Shown in pieces: positions 21,682 through 39,140 of a DNA stretch of 64,000 nucleotides. Each line of letters begins with the position of its first letter. Within the stretch, counting starts at the first letter, position 1. The position numbers were made by a program, and so were the translations under genes. This DNA is from Pisaster brevispinus (lineage: Eukaryota; Echinodermata; Asteroidea; Forcipulatida; Asteriidae): positions 62,001 through 126,000 of the forward strand of contig JAMKCF010000007.1 of assembly GCA_023634235.1 (NCBI GenBank), written 5' to 3'. The notes below the pieces were generated by a model, which was given only the letters and a program-made list of their open reading frames with translations, was not told the DNA's origin and did not search any database.

Positions 21682-23034
21682 CTAATCATTGTCCTCGTGC
21701 TGATTTTCTCCTGGCATCGGTTGCTTAAGAAATGCTTGTAATCTCCTGTCCAGGTTTTGTTCTGACGTTGTAAGAGCACATTGTAATTTCCTAGCCCCTC
21801 CTGCAGTGTGAGGTCTCATAGGTAGTATAAGGTGTGATTTATTTCTCGAGTCTTGATGGTCGAGTCCATATGCCTTGGACCTTACAGAATCATTCATGAA
21901 CTCTGTATGAGTCATAGCGGATATTTTTCTTACTCTTGATGTTGTAGGTTTTTTAGAAGTTACTGGTGAGGACGGGGAAGAACTTGGAGATGAGTCAATT
22001 GATAACAACATTGAATTCGTGCTTGCACGGACACGTCTTATGGGGAAGGCAGGAGTTTGAGGCATTGGCTGAAGGCCAAGCTTTTCAGCTCTACTTAGGA
22101 GTCTCGACTTAAACTTTTGCCTAGGAGCATCTTTTCCTAGGGTATCTTGCATATCGTTAATTTGATCAACTGATTGAGTATCATCAGTGGGTAATTTTGT
22201 TCCACTTTTTTGCAAGTCCTCTTGACGATGTTGGGGAGTACTTACGTTGCTTTGTCGACCAGTGTGTGTTGGTGTCAACCTACCCGTATCTATGGTTACA
22301 TCACACAGTTGTTTGAGTTGGCGAACTCCACGTGGTAAACGCATCTGTGGTTTTGAGGTTTTAGAACACGAAGGTGAAATGTTATGGTTTGTAAGTTCTT
22401 TTGGGGATTTTGTTGCCAAAGATTCGATTTCAGCATAGGATGCCGAAATAGCAGTCACCCCACAAGCATTTCGTCGCCACCTCAAAGGAGCTGATTTGGG
22501 TCTTGTAGATCGCAACGTTGTGTCTTGGGGTAAACATATCTCATGTTCAGGCAAATGTGGCATCGTAGTTGAGATATTTAAGTTCTTTAGACACTTTACG
22601 TTGTCTGCATCAGCTTGAGTTTCTTTGTTTTCAGATACACTAACATCTGCAGTTGATGTTTTGTCAATCCGATAAACACTTGTTGATTTTGACCGTAATC
22701 TCATGGTATCATTTTTATGAGTTTTCTTGTCCAAGCCATTGCCTATATTTGATTGAGTATTGACTGAGTTCTGGTACTTTTGAGAAGTTTGTGTCATGGT
22801 TGCACGGTCTGCTAAACAACTATCTCCTTCCTGACGCTGAAGACAAGCAAGTACATCTTGAGCACTCAATCGACGTCGAAACAAGTAAACCATGTTCTTG
22901 TGAGCAGTTGTTTCCATCGACTCTAATTGCTTCTGAAGGCGCTGAGATTCAATTTTGTTTGCCCTGTCCATAAAAAGGGACAAATTAGTTTCAACTGACG
23001 TTTTCCGTCGTCGAGTTTTGCTTTCTGTATTCAT
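21682..23034 (-). CDS. Unrecognised single-exon basic Ser/Thr-rich protein
   Basis: An intact 450-codon frame with no intron. Start chosen as the first Met (MNTESKTRRRKTSVETNLSL). Residues about 20-70 look helical and charged (MDRANKIESQRLQKQLESME... YLFRRRLSAQDVLACLQRQ). The rest is low-complexity, basic and rich in Ser, Thr and Lys. It contains RPKSAPLRWRR (about residue 180), a Ser/Pro run (SIDSSPSSSPSSP) and RPHTAGGARK near the C-terminus. RPKSAP and RPHTA-type words recur in cytoskeletal and ciliary proteins, but that is a weak hint. No enzyme domain, signal peptide or membrane segment is seen. Its length without stops and even composition make it likely real; function unknown. Confidence 0.7.
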   Translation of the reverse strand: MNTESKTRRRKTSVETNLSLFMDRANKIESQRLQKQLESMETTAHKNMVYLFRRRLSAQDVLACLQRQEGDSCLADRATMTQTSQKYQNSVNTQSNIGNGLDKKTHKNDTMRLRSKSTSVYRIDKTSTADVSVSENKETQADADNVKCLKNLNISTTMPHLPEHEICLPQDTTLRSTRPKSAPLRWRRNACGVTAISASYAEIESLATKSPKELTNHNISPSCSKTSKPQMRLPRGVRQLKQLCDVTIDTGRLTPTHTGRQSNVSTPQHRQEDLQKSGTKLPTDDTQSVDQINDMQDTLGKDAPRQKFKSRLLSRAEKLGLQPMPQTPAFPIRRVRASTNSMLLSIDSSPSSSPSSPVTSKKPTTSRVRKISAMTHTEFMNDSVRSKAYGLDHQDSRNKSHLILPMRPHTAGGARKLQCALTTSEQNLDRRLQAFLKQPMPGENQHEDND

Positions 23035-24157
23035 ACTTGAAGAGTTTGTCTACTCACTCCTGCATCGGCATTGTTGCTACCGTCAGTAATTTGAAGTTAC
23101 AAACGAGGATACCGGTGCATTTTGACGTTCTTTGACAGTACTGTTGCAGTCGTTATCTCACAGCAAGAAACCGATAGCTTTATGTTCACTGACGAACACG
23201 CGTGGTATTCAACAGACTTCTAACTACATGTGTCTTTAAATCTTCAATGAGATTACTGGTCTGAAGAGTTGACTAATTTCCTTGCATTTGAGTACAACAA
23301 TTTAAACTTTGGAGTTGACGTGAAGTGAAACTAATAATCATGAAACGCAATACCATGGGTAATTCAACGTAAGTAGACAAGATGACCCAATATTTGTGGG
23401 CTCTTATAAATCCAACCTAACGAACACTCATATGCATTGTTTGACTCTTATTTGTATTAATGTCGTATCATAGCTACGATGTATTGTTATGGATTGGAAT
23501 TTTGATTTGAAGTGCTTATTAAACTGTGGATGCGTGAATTCTCTGTACAAATTGTAGTCTTAAGTACCAATGACCTACATCAAACGATAAAATTATGAAT
23601 AAAGCTACGAGCGAAGTCAAAGCAATATCGTGACCGGTGCTTCTTCAGACTTGATCCTTTTGCAAAATTTCTGAACATAGTGTAAGCAAAAAAGAAAAGA
23701 AGAAAAAAACACTAAACTGACAAATCGAAACGAACAAGCATCTGATCCAATGCAGGTTTTCCTGTTATTTATTGGTCACAGTGCGACAGAATAAACAATA
23801 ATGTAATAACTATATGCACAAGTTTTGTGGGGGGTTTTTTCGAAACTGATAGGCCATACGGGCTTAAGATTGTACCTTCTCATCCATTCCGACCCCTGTG
23901 GGTCTAAGAGAAATCTGCAGTTTTTAACAGAGTAATTGCTGGAGAATGGAGATTCCGAAAAGCTCTTCACAATAACGCCAGTAAAATTTGAGCTAGTATT
24001 GACCAAGCATTGCACTAGATAATTGACAGCATTCGAGCACTGTTTACGGTTGTGATACGTCGGTTCGTTACATTTTGTTTGCATTACCTGCGCACAGATA
24101 CCATGTGACCCAAATTCGCCAATAACAACCTAGGTCATAGGTTATTTGACGTCCAAA
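23035..24157. other. Upstream region of the 450-residue gene; no other gene seen
   Basis: The part next to 23034 should hold the promoter and 5' UTR of the minus-strand gene, but no TATA word or clear start site stands out. The rest is AT-rich with no recognisable feature. Confidence 0.35.
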
Positions 24158-24210
24158 ACAAACATGGCGGCGCCCGTGGCTTGGTCCGGAGTGAGGAAGA
24201 CTGCGTGAAA
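24158..24210 (+). promoter_or_regulatory. Possible first exon or YY1-like start region
   Basis: Holds AACATGGCGGCGCCCGTGGC, a GC-rich island in AT-rich surroundings with a good start context and a YY1-like ATGGCGGC core. The frame from this ATG encodes only 14 residues, but a donor-like GGA/GTGAGG follows after nine codons. If real it would be the first exon of a gene whose remainder I cannot find. Confidence 0.2.
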
Positions 24211-24354
24211 AAATCGTGTTATATTCTGTTAAAGCTGAGAAAGAACAATTTATTACAAAATGTGTTATAATGTTTATAGAGGGAAGAGTGAAATTATACA
24301 ACAGCCGTGTGCACGTGTGTCGTGAGATGAGATAATGAGCATTTTGGGAGTAGG

Positions 24355-24505
24355 GTCACTTCGTAGATTGACCACTTCGTACCTTGGACGCTTCGTACTT
24401 TTTACAATGTACAAATTGATTTTGGACACTTCGTACCCTGGACACTTTGTACCTTTTTACACGTCGTACCTTCTTACAAGACACGTCGTACCTTCTTACA
24501 TATCA
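24355..24505 (+). repeat. Degenerate tandem repeat of ACTTCGTACC words
   Basis: At least seven diverged copies of a short unit around GGACACTTCGTACC or ACGTCGTACCTTCTTACA. Period irregular. Confidence 0.55.
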
Positions 24506-24604
24506 ACTAGTATACATTTTTGGTTCCGGAATTCCAAAGGAATTATGCCGTTTCGAGAGGGTCACGCCGCAAAAGTTACATTGCCGTCTCGTACAGTGTT
24601 ACAA

Positions 24605-25745
24605 CCGGCGCGGATCCAGGATTTTTTTAAGCGGGGTACACCTTAATTTAACTGCATGCAGTAACACCGATTTTATATAGATCCTTAGATAACTGGAGGG
24701 GGTGGTGGTCCAATTGTGACTGTGCGTCACACCCATTTACTGTGAGTTATGGGGCATTTCTATATGAGAAGAACGAGCTAGCGAAACGCGAAAGGCCTCA
24801 CGGCGTGGGGTCTGGGGCCCGCTTTAGGGCCCCGGGAAAACAATTTTATATCAGATGCTCTCTAGTGCAATATAACACTTTTTCTTTTTTTCTTCTTCTT
24901 CTACCTCTTTTTATTTCTTCTTCTTCTTCTGGTGTAATTGCATGTATAGCGTAAGGCATTTTACTTTACGAGAAAAATGAGCGAACGAAAAGCCTTTAAG
25001 GCGGGGGGTTCCATTATAAGATGCTCTCGGGTGCAATTAAGAATGATTCAGAGGCTTTTTACTCACTACTTTTTACCCAGTTTATTGAGATTTTGCTTCT
25101 TTGCCATTTGTTTATTTGTTTTTTCCTGGCAAAAATAAGGGGGAGGTGCTTGCCCAGTGAACCCTTTCATTAACGCACCTTTGTTTATTAAAACAAATAC
25201 ACAATGCATGAGAGTGTATGGTTAATTGCCCTCTGCCAGCGGCGTAGCCAGGGCTTTTTCGGTTGGGGGAGGGGGGGGCACGCGGGGGAGGATTTATTTT
25301 AAATGCGGGGGCAGGGGAAAATAGTTTTGTTAGTGGGGGGTCATGCTTTTATTTTGGAAGGGGGCGCTGCAGGGGGCTGCCATCCTCTTATGTTCTTGGC
25401 ATCTATTTTTTGATAAGGATCCCGATCGCTATTGTTCACTACTCATGAGATTATACAAACACGCATTTTCCTCTTTTTTACCTTTCCTTTTTATTTTTGT
25501 GAGCACTATCGCACTTTTTTCGTGGGGGGCACTTGGGGTCACTAGTTATTTTGACGTTGAGCCCATCTCAAAATAAGTCCCTTCATCAACATGTCCCGCA
25601 GTTTTTAGGTAAGCTCGTGGAATCATGTATACAAAATAATGTTTCAAAAGTTTGTTTGTTTGTTCGTTTAGGTTTTGTGGGGGAGGGTTGGGGGGGTCAA
25701 ATTTACCCAGGGCACGTGCCCTCGCGTCTTCCCCTGGATCTGCTG
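24605..25745. mobile_element. DNA-transposon-like remnant with internal duplication
   Basis: Bounded by GGCGCGGATCCAGGATT (about 24607) and, inverted, CCCCTGGATCTGCTG (about 25732), words typical of invertebrate transposon ends. Another such end, CAGCGGCGTAGCCAGGG, lies at about 25237. Two diverged copies of one segment are inside, 24745-24870 and 24955-25045, sharing AGATGCTCTC..GTGCAAT and GCGAACGAAAAGCCTTTAAG-like words. G-rich tracts are frequent. No transposase is recognisable and no superfamily can be assigned. Confidence 0.4.
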
Positions 25746-26441
25746 TTAATAACAGGCCAGTCTGGTATAATCATTGGTACTCAACACGTGAACTCTTTAC
25801 CGTCCAAGTGGGGATTAAAAATCGAAAATGTGAGAAAAGGCCGATACTCTTGCAACCGGGATCACTATATTGATTTGATAAATCTTGAAAAACCCCTGTG
25901 GCGCCGCCCCGGGCACGTAACCTACTGGTAAGTAGATTTCAGCTCTCTCAGGTTTTGGGGCAGATTCAGCCGTACAGAGACACCGATGAAATATTTCATT
26001 AATAACCCGACCAGTGACCAATTTCCAACGGCACCAGCAGACTGGAGCCAAGCAATCGATATTAGTGTTTTCCCCTTTGGTCATGTTTGTTCATTTCGTA
26101 GCCACTTTTATTTTAACCTGATGCTTTTACTTGTCCTTTTTGCTTTTAAATATGTACTGTGGAATATGATTTGGGGATAGAACTATAATGAAATTACAGT
26201 TAATTATATATAATAAGTAAAGTACTGTTAAGTACTGGCTTGAGCACCGTTGTTTAAATTCTGTATACTTATGGTTTTTGCAGTCACTACCATTTTTCAG
26301 GAAACGAAACAATTCTGTGTAATTTTAATTGTCTTTGATTTGGCTCCCTCAATTGAATAGAAGGTCTAGGTTCACCTGTAAAACCCAACACGAATGCGTC
26401 AATTACTGTAAAATTATTCATCGTTTCCCCAAACGCCAATT
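25746..26441. other. Non-coding stretch before the sulfotransferase pseudogene
   Basis: No gene seen. The last 100 bases (from about 26335) are homologous to 31885-31968 downstream of the intact paralogue and so are probably shared 3' UTR. Confidence 0.4.
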
Positions 26442-28475
<2,034 letters not shown>

Positions 28476-28539
28476 CTGAAATGAAAATAGTACTTCTTAA
28501 ATCAATCTTATTTTACAATCTATAAAAATGATTAACTAA

Positions 28540-28640
28540 TGTGACGTGCTGTGGCTGAGCGTGGTTGAAGTTCACATAGCCTTGCCGTTGGAAGTGGTTC
28601 GAATCCCAGTCTGAAACCTGTTTCCTCGAGCAAAATGCTT
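28540..28640 (+). repeat. tRNA-derived SINE in the 5' UTR intron of the pseudogene
   Basis: Shows an A box-like TGGCTGAGCGTGG and a B box GGTTCGAATCCC about 45 nt apart, as in tRNA-headed SINEs. The body beyond about 28620 is not clearly delimited. Confidence 0.55.
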
Positions 28641-28884
28641 CATTCTACTACCATAGAACTGATTTCTGTACCCGAAGCGTGTAAACAAATATGGGAACCT
28701 GCTAGACTGAGGGGATACCTATTCAGTAATCAGTTGAGGTCGTAAACATTCTTCACAGGGTGTAGAGAAAGTTGCCGAAATGGCTTACATTCTGCCTGGC
28801 GAACACAGATAATATAAGCACATTGACCTGTGTGTGCCCACTAGTATTATTGTTATAACTATAACAAAAGAAAATTCAAAACAA

Positions 28885-28975
28885 TAAGAACATTTTACTA
28901 TAATGGGACTAGAACCAGCGACTTCTGGGCTTCTGCGCCGGTGATACGAACTGAACTATCTATATAACTGTTTCA
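28885..28975 (-). repeat. tRNA-derived SINE head, minus strand
   Basis: On the minus strand TAGTTCAGTTCG (A box-like) and GGTTCTAGTCCC (B box-like) have tRNA spacing. It lies in the same intron as the previous SINE but in the opposite orientation. Confidence 0.5.
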
Positions 28976-29959
28976 TCGTGCCGTCACATTTAGGTTTCCG
29001 ATCAAAATGTACTGTTTGTTCCCCTATTTCGATTCCCGTTTACCGCGAGAGGGGACGAGATCCACTGTGACAAGAAGTTCAGCGTTGTTAAATCCATACT
29101 TAGTGCTAAACCAAGCCCCAACACGTAATAAAAGTTTTTTTTTTCAGTATTAATAGATCACTAATTATGCACTATTTTACTAAGAAAATGTGTCAAATAA
29201 TAATACAGGGTCAATTAAATGTTCGAAACGTAAGCTGCAACTGACAGATCAAGCTTCAATCTCCCTCAGTAGAAGGACTGGTCATGTATCAGTGTGCCCG
29301 TATAATAGTTTATGTCAAGCAGATTAGGCCAACGAATTATTCTAACCATTTATTATATTGACCAATCAAACAGTCACCAGCTGCAGGAGGGGAAACTTTA
29401 AAGTAAACATAGACTTACTTTTTAAATAAATAAAAAAATTAAGGTATTGTAAAGTCGGATAAACAATACAACGGCAATAATTTACAATCTTCTTTGAGAT
29501 ATTTTTCGCTTCTGATACCAAACGTTTACAGATACCAATCAACGCAAAAATTGTAATTATTTGTGTTATTTTTTACAATTATCACTAGACCTTATCTTTG
29601 GAGGCTAGCTGTAAAGTACTACAAAATATAACTCCATGATTTTGTGAAATGAGTTGGGTGAGGTTTCTCAGACAAGATAGTTTGTTCCTGTTTTTTGCGT
29701 TGATAATTTATGTTGATGAACTACACACAAAAAATTTAGTACAAAGCAGTGGTATCTCCTCATTGTCACTGTCAGCTACAGCTAGCCGAGGCATGCTGTG
29801 CACAATTATAAAATAGGTCAGAGTGTTTTCAAAAGCTGCCCATTTAGTTTCTGTTCCCCGGCATTTTTTTCTTTCATTAAAGGCTCCCAAACCCATGACA
29901 CCAGGAATTCAGACTGTGAAAAAGAATCGAAATTGTTGCTATATAAACGTCCTGCTTAC

Positions 29960-30000
29960 CTTGTTTTGATTTCAGTTTCCGTCAGAGCTGTGTCCAATGT
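29960..30000 (-). other. 5' UTR exon of the sulfotransferase pseudogene
   Basis: The minus strand reads ACATTGGACACAGC ... AAAACAAG followed by donor GTAAGC. This matches the corresponding 5' UTR exon of the intact paralogue (35838-35879). Homology stops just upstream of ACATTGGACAC, and no TATA word is found at the equivalent place. Confidence 0.6.
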
Positions 30001-31372
30001 GCCGATCAGTACTCGATCATTGCGAACAGTCACCAGCAGCCGCAGTGAATCGGCTACATGTAAAATCGGATATTGAACTAGTAAGGTGCACTGGATAGTT
30101 GACCTTGTTGCCGTAGCCACAATGGACCATAGATTTATGGACAATGATGGTTGTGGCGAATGCTCTGTAAATCGCGAGTGCAGCAATTACAGTAATCTCC
30201 CACGGAGCAGCGGTCTCTCGAGAATGCAAGAGAGCCGTTACACCGTAACGGACAATTAACGACTTGTCCACAAGTCTACAGTAAATCAACGAGAACAAGG
30301 TCAAAGAGCAATGTTGTTCTATATGTGCCCACTATATTCACAGTTTATCCCCGTCACAATTTTTTTTCGTCGAATTTTGTATTTTGTATTATTTTTATTT
30401 TTTTTAGTCGCATTTTTATTTGACTTTAACTTGATTTTTTTCGTGGGGGGGTGTCGCAATTTTTTTTCCATTGCCAAATAACTACGGCAATAAACAGTTA
30501 GCAGAGTAAATTTAGTGCCGGTAAAATACTTCGTCAGTGAGTTTTCACAGTTGAAAAGGAAAGTTTGTTTAAGGTGCCATTTTTAAACTGTAGTTGTATA
30601 TAGTTACATTTACAGACCATGCTCATATCAATGTGGCGCAGAACAAGTTTCAGTTGTCAGGAAAATTTTATTCAGCAGCTTTAGCTGTGTGAGTACTTCA
30701 CACGATGCATTTACTTACATCCCCGTGGCCAGTCTTCATAGCTAGCCTTCCTAGATTACCGGAAGTTGTTTGTAACAATTTGCTTTACATTTTTGTTATG
30801 AATAATATCTGCAGGGTTTTGTTTTGGGGTTGGTTAGCTGGTTGGGGTGTTTGTTTGTTGGATGTTTGTTTGTTTGTTAGTTTGTTTGTTTGTTTGTTGG
30901 GGTGTTGGTTTTTTGTTGTTTTGTTTTTCCCTAAGTCACTTCTTTACAAGCCTGGATAAGAGTGTATCCCTCCCACTAAGTGTACACAGTTTGTCTGGCA
31001 GGGGGTGGGGCGGGGGTTTTGTTGGGGGTGTTGCCAACTGCATCGCCTGCAATATAGTTCCATGCTAGCACATCACAAGCAAACCTGCTACCAAGAACAG
31101 ACAACTTAACAGTTGGTTCCAACTATCAGAGAGTTAGGTCAGAGGTTAGATTTGGATGAAGCAACGTATACATTCTCTGGAAAGCTGCAGTATACATAAG
31201 TAATTTCAACCATTTTTAAAATTAGTTTTTATTTATACGCAGACCATGCATTCGTTTTTCCCTCCATACTTCAGGGTATCTTATAAAAACAAGAAAATAG
31301 AATTAGCTTTTGCAAACTGCTTACCAACCAAGAGGGTCTAAGGTATAAATGCACCCAAAAAAGCATAGTGGC
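30001..31372. other. Intergenic, no gene; T-rich and TGTT repeat patches
   Basis: A T-rich tract at about 30358-30475 and a (TGTT)n simple repeat at about 30848-30925. The short reading frames over them are low-complexity. No domain or RNA gene seen. Confidence 0.5.
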
Positions 31373-31430
31373 CTGACGTTTCGCCCCATACATAGCCTAT
31401 GAGAAAGACTTCTGGGGCCGAAGCGTCAGA
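31373..31430. repeat. Imperfect foldback with CTGACG(T/C)TTCG arms
   Basis: CCTGACGTTTCGCCCCA (about 31372-31388) is mirrored by TGGGGCCGAAGCGTCAGA (about 31411-31428) on the opposite strand. The arms resemble the GAAACGTCAG 3' part of hammerhead-like transposon ends. The loop carries a TAGCCTATGAGAAAG word. Confidence 0.5.
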
Positions 31431-31968
31431 CGATTAACTATTTTTTGTTTAAATAATAAAAGATAAAGCAAGAGTTTTGAAAAGGGGATTTCCAATGCAA
31501 ACGTTAACTCCACTGAGTTTTTATTGGCCGAAAACTTACCCCAACCCCTTGAAAAATGGTGCATCCCCGCATTTTGTCCCCCAAAAAGTTTACCATAGTC
31601 CCAACGCTGTTCGGATAGAGCGTAAATTTTGAAACAGTTAATGTACTAATAAATGGATCTCAAAATTTAATACAGAGGTATAGCTGAGTATAAACAACAG
31701 TGAGTGTTAAAATGACATAGTTACCTCATGGAACAGTTATGAAGGAAAATTGCCTAGTTTAAAACAGTTTAATATTCCAGCCCCCTCGGTTGAGTTCTTT
31801 TTTGTGTGAATTTATTTTCGCTGTTGATTTTCCAATAAGGATTCTTTAATTCAGATGGTTCATCTCAAGTCCAATGGTTTGATTTGATTTGGCTCCCTCA
31901 ATTGCAAAGAAGGTCAAGGTTCACTTGTAAAACCCAACACGGGTGCGTCAATTCCTCAAACGCCAATT
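31431..31968. other. Intergenic and 3' UTR of the intact sulfotransferase
   Basis: No gene. The right part (about 31885-31968) matches 26335-26441 and is probably transcribed 3' UTR shared by the two paralogues. Confidence 0.45.
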
Positions 31969-35706
<3,738 letters not shown>

Positions 35707-35837
35707 GGTACGGAAGACGTGCTTTCTCCTGTCAAAATAAGTTTCATTTAATTGTAATAATAACTACGTTTCACTACCAAAGAAATGAACAACTATCAAA
35801 AGTCTTACTTTTCTACGATTTTATTACAAAAGCCTAC

Positions 35838-35879
35838 CTTGTTATGAGTTATGACCATCCGCTGTGTCCAATGTAGTGA
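35838..35879 (-). other. 5' UTR exon of the intact sulfotransferase gene
   Basis: The minus strand reads CACTACATTGGACACAGCGG ... CATAACAAG, then donor GTAGGC. The next exon's acceptor TTTTGACAG lies about 22 nt before the start codon. The paralogue has a matching exon at 29960-30000. Confidence 0.6.
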
Positions 35880-35904
35880 GACGGGTATAAGATATTGCAG
35901 AATG

Positions 35905-35917
35905 ATTATATATATAG
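35905..35917 (-). promoter_or_regulatory. TATA box of the intact sulfotransferase gene
   Basis: The minus strand has CTATATATATAAT about 30 nt upstream of an initiator-like TCTCACTACATT (near 35880). Spacing fits a TATA-driven start just before the 5' UTR exon. The pseudogene copy lacks it. Confidence 0.55.
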
Positions 35918-35929
35918 CTGTTCCCCCTA

Positions 35930-37979
35930 GCTGGATTATTGTGTTTACCTGGTATAAAGCACTGAGACTGGGTCAATAGAATTATAACAATTACGTAATA
36001 GCCAATAGATGTTATGTACATACTGTCTTACAAACTTCGTAGAAAAGTACTCCAAAATGTACAGGCCTACTACCACGGGGACAGCTATTAATACCTTGGT
36101 TTTAAAATGATCAGTTATCATTGAATATTAATGAGCGAATATCCCCCAGTTAGCATGCTATTGCTAAATGATCGCCGCCTCGTACTACCAGGCACGGATG
36201 TATAGGGGTTGGTGCAGTGGGAGCCTCGGTGATCAATCGTTGTACACTTGTAACCTTGCATATTTGCAAAAGAGTCACAATGGCTTTCCTGCAGCCCATT
36301 GGAAGATTATATTGTTTTATTGAAATTGGGTGTCTGCTTTTTATCAACTTTTTATTCGAAGAAAGGTGGAACATCTCAAAACTTCTATAATTCTTCTATT
36401 TATGTCGAGACTATGACACAGATATCAATCACCAGGGTAGTATATCTTGCCTATACCAGAAAATGACCTGACTTGGCAGGACTCGAATTCACAAAGAGCT
36501 AAGATTGGTCTTAACTGCAAATCAGTCTTAATTAATTGCTAAGCAAAGAATGATGTCACAATACAAATCACTATGGTAATAATGGTACTTCACTAAATGG
36601 CATTTTAGTAATAATGGCACTTAACGTCACTTAACTAAAAGGTACAGAATTAGGGTGGGTCAAGTAGGAGCCCCCAACCACACGTACTTATTTTCGTCGA
36701 CCGAAAAAATAAAAATGAGCCGAATGAAGCACATTCCTTATCAACAGGGGTAACATTAGTGCGTTACGGCTCTGAAATGTCAGAGTAAAGATTGCACCAG
36801 AGAGCATCAAATATTTAAACTTCCTCCCGATGCCCGAAGGCTTCGCACTTCTTGTCTATACATACACCCTACTTTGTTAACCAGAGGCTGTGGCACTTAT
36901 CCTGACCCCCCCCCCCCGCCCCAACAAGATTTTGCCAACTTAATTCGTTATTTTGATTTATTATCTTGTAATTTTGACTTATCACTTTATTTTGATTAAC
37001 TAGTTCGTTAGTAGTTTCAACTTACTAAAACCCTTAATTGCGTTAAGAGCCGAATTTATGCGCATGTCCCTATTTGATCAAACCACACCATCTAAGTTAT
37101 ATTACAAAGACATTTTCTGTGCATTTTCCAACAATTTGTACATAATTTATAAGTAATTTCTTTACGTGCCCAGCTTTTGTCTAGAATTATTTGACTTTAT
37201 TAGTTACCCAATAATTGATTTATTTACCTAATTAGCTATTTTTTTTGAGGGGGCGTGGAAACACCCCCGACTTTATCCCGAGGGCTATGTGCATTTCTCA
37301 ATTTGTACATCGAAGTGTCTTCTTTACATGCACAGCTGTTGTCCACTGGTAATTGGTATATTTCTCTGATTATCAATGCCCTTATTTACTACCACACCAT
37401 CCAATACACTTTTTTCTGTAAAAAAATAAAACCTAAACAAAAACTTCTGGGCCTGACCCCGCCCCCCCTTAGATAAGTTTATGTGGAATGGTCCATTCTA
37501 GGATATCAGGGAATTTGACTCCCCCCCCCCAGTCATTACAAATTGGAAAAATGACTTAATTAGTGACTACAAGTGTATGTGGTACCATCAAATGGGCCCC
37601 TCCGCTCAGTAAAGGGCTAAGTCGTTATTTCGACTTAAAAAGGTCAGTATTTCGACTTATGATCACATGATGTCATCGTATTGAGTCGATTAGAGAGCGT
37701 AAGAAGCATAAACGTGAGCGGAATGGAACAAGTCGCGTCTTGAAGTCGATCGTCATCAGATAGGTAAAGACTGGGGTAACATTTGACGAGTTCACGCCAA
37801 AATCGTATTACCTTTGATTCCGGTCGTACCAGAAGATCAAAATTGCCTTTGTTGTTTTACTTCTTTTTTTTTTAGTTTTCCGGGCCCAAACCAAAATGTG
37901 TTTACATCGAATCCAATTCAAATCTACAACATCATAAGACCTTAATGAGAAATCTTTCATATTACAGTTAGGCCTATAT
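35930..37979. other. Repeat-rich intergenic DNA, no gene seen
   Basis: C tracts at about 36907 and 37520, and patches of repeated TATTTTGACTTA / TATTTCGACTTA words (about 36950-37020 and 37620-37665). These words recur at 38900-39130, on the other side of the 145-bp tandem array, so the whole 36.9-39.1 kb block may be one compound repeat. Confidence 0.45.
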
Positions 37980-37984
37980 CACCA

Positions 37985-38700
37985 TGACGACATCAAGCAT
38001 CATGTGACGCTACCTTAAAGGTGCACTTTTCAAAGATTTAAATTTACAAGACGAAATGCGTGACAAAACTGAAACTTTGCATGTGACCAATCGAGATGTG
38101 TAACATCTCAAACTGAGGTTCTGTTGTAATAATGTCATCAAGTGTCACGTGACGTCACCTTAAAGTGCAGTTTTACAAGATCAATATATACTAAAAGAAA
38201 TCTCCAATCAGACTGAAATATTGCATGTATTCAAGCTGGGTTGTGTTATTTCTACAATTTGAGGTGACATCACGATGACGTCAACGAGGGTCATGTTACG
38301 TCACCTTAAAGGTACACTTTTCAAATATTTATATTTACAGGGGGAAATGTGTGATCACGTTGAAACTGTGCATGTACTCAAGCCGGGTCGTGTAACATCC
38401 AACATTTGAGGTCCTGTTCAAATAACATTATCAAGTGTCACGTGACGTCACCTTAAATGTACAGTGTTACAATATCTATATTCACAGAAAAAATATACGC
38501 AATCAGGCTGAAACCTCGCATATGTTCAAGCCGGAATGTGATACATCTTGAGATAACATCACGATGACGTCATCAAGCATCACGTGACGCCAGCTTAACT
38601 TGGTACACTTTCAAAGATTATATTTACAGGGAAAAAGTTGAAAATTTGCAAGCATTCAAAATTTGAGGTCATGTGCAGGAGAAATGCGTTATAAAAGCTG
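37985..38700 (+). repeat. 145-bp tandem repeat with CRE/E-box words (five copies)
   Basis: Five diverged units with TCACC/TACC-TTAAA landmarks at about 38012, 38157, 38299, 38451 and 38592 (spacing about 141-152). Each unit has a version of CACGTGACGTCACCTTAAA, then GTGCACTTTTCAAAGAT, TATTTACAGG, GCTGAAACTTTGCATGT and CAAGCCGGGT, and ends GATGACGTCATCAAG. The TGACGTCA palindrome and the overlapping CACGTG hexamer resemble CREB/ATF and bHLH sites. Confidence 0.85.
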
Positions 38701-38899
38701 AAACTTTGCATTATTCCTTGCGCCATTTGAAACCTCTTGAAGTGTTGTACAAAATTTGTATTATTTTTTTCTCAACTTAATAAGCTTAATTGTCTTTGTG
38801 GAAAATCTCCACTAAGACTACAAATGTTACAAGTGTTCGCACTGCAGAGAGGTTTTGCCACTATTCCATTCCGAACACCATGTTTTGGTGGGGGGGTTT

Positions 38900-39140
38900 A
38901 CGTCTGGTTATTATTATTACTATTTTGACATAATATTAATATTTTGACTAATTAGGTCATGATTTTGAATTATTAAGTCGTTATTTAAATGTATTAAGAA
39001 TTTATTTTGACTTTTTTTAATAAGTTGAATAAAAGACCACATTAGTCATTATTTGGACTCATCGTATTGTTATTTCGTCTTATTTCCTTGTTATTTTGAC
39101 TTGTTAAGTGTATTTTGATTAATGTTCATTGAGGGCCGAT
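38900..39140. repeat. Degenerate TATTTTGACT(T/A)A array
   Basis: Many copies of ATTTTGACTTATT-like words with irregular spacing, the same type as at 36940-37020 and 37620-37665. Confidence 0.5.

Noticed and set aside
30848..30925. Val/Cys/Leu-rich frame suggesting a membrane peptide
   Set aside because: It is the translation of a (TGTT)n simple repeat.
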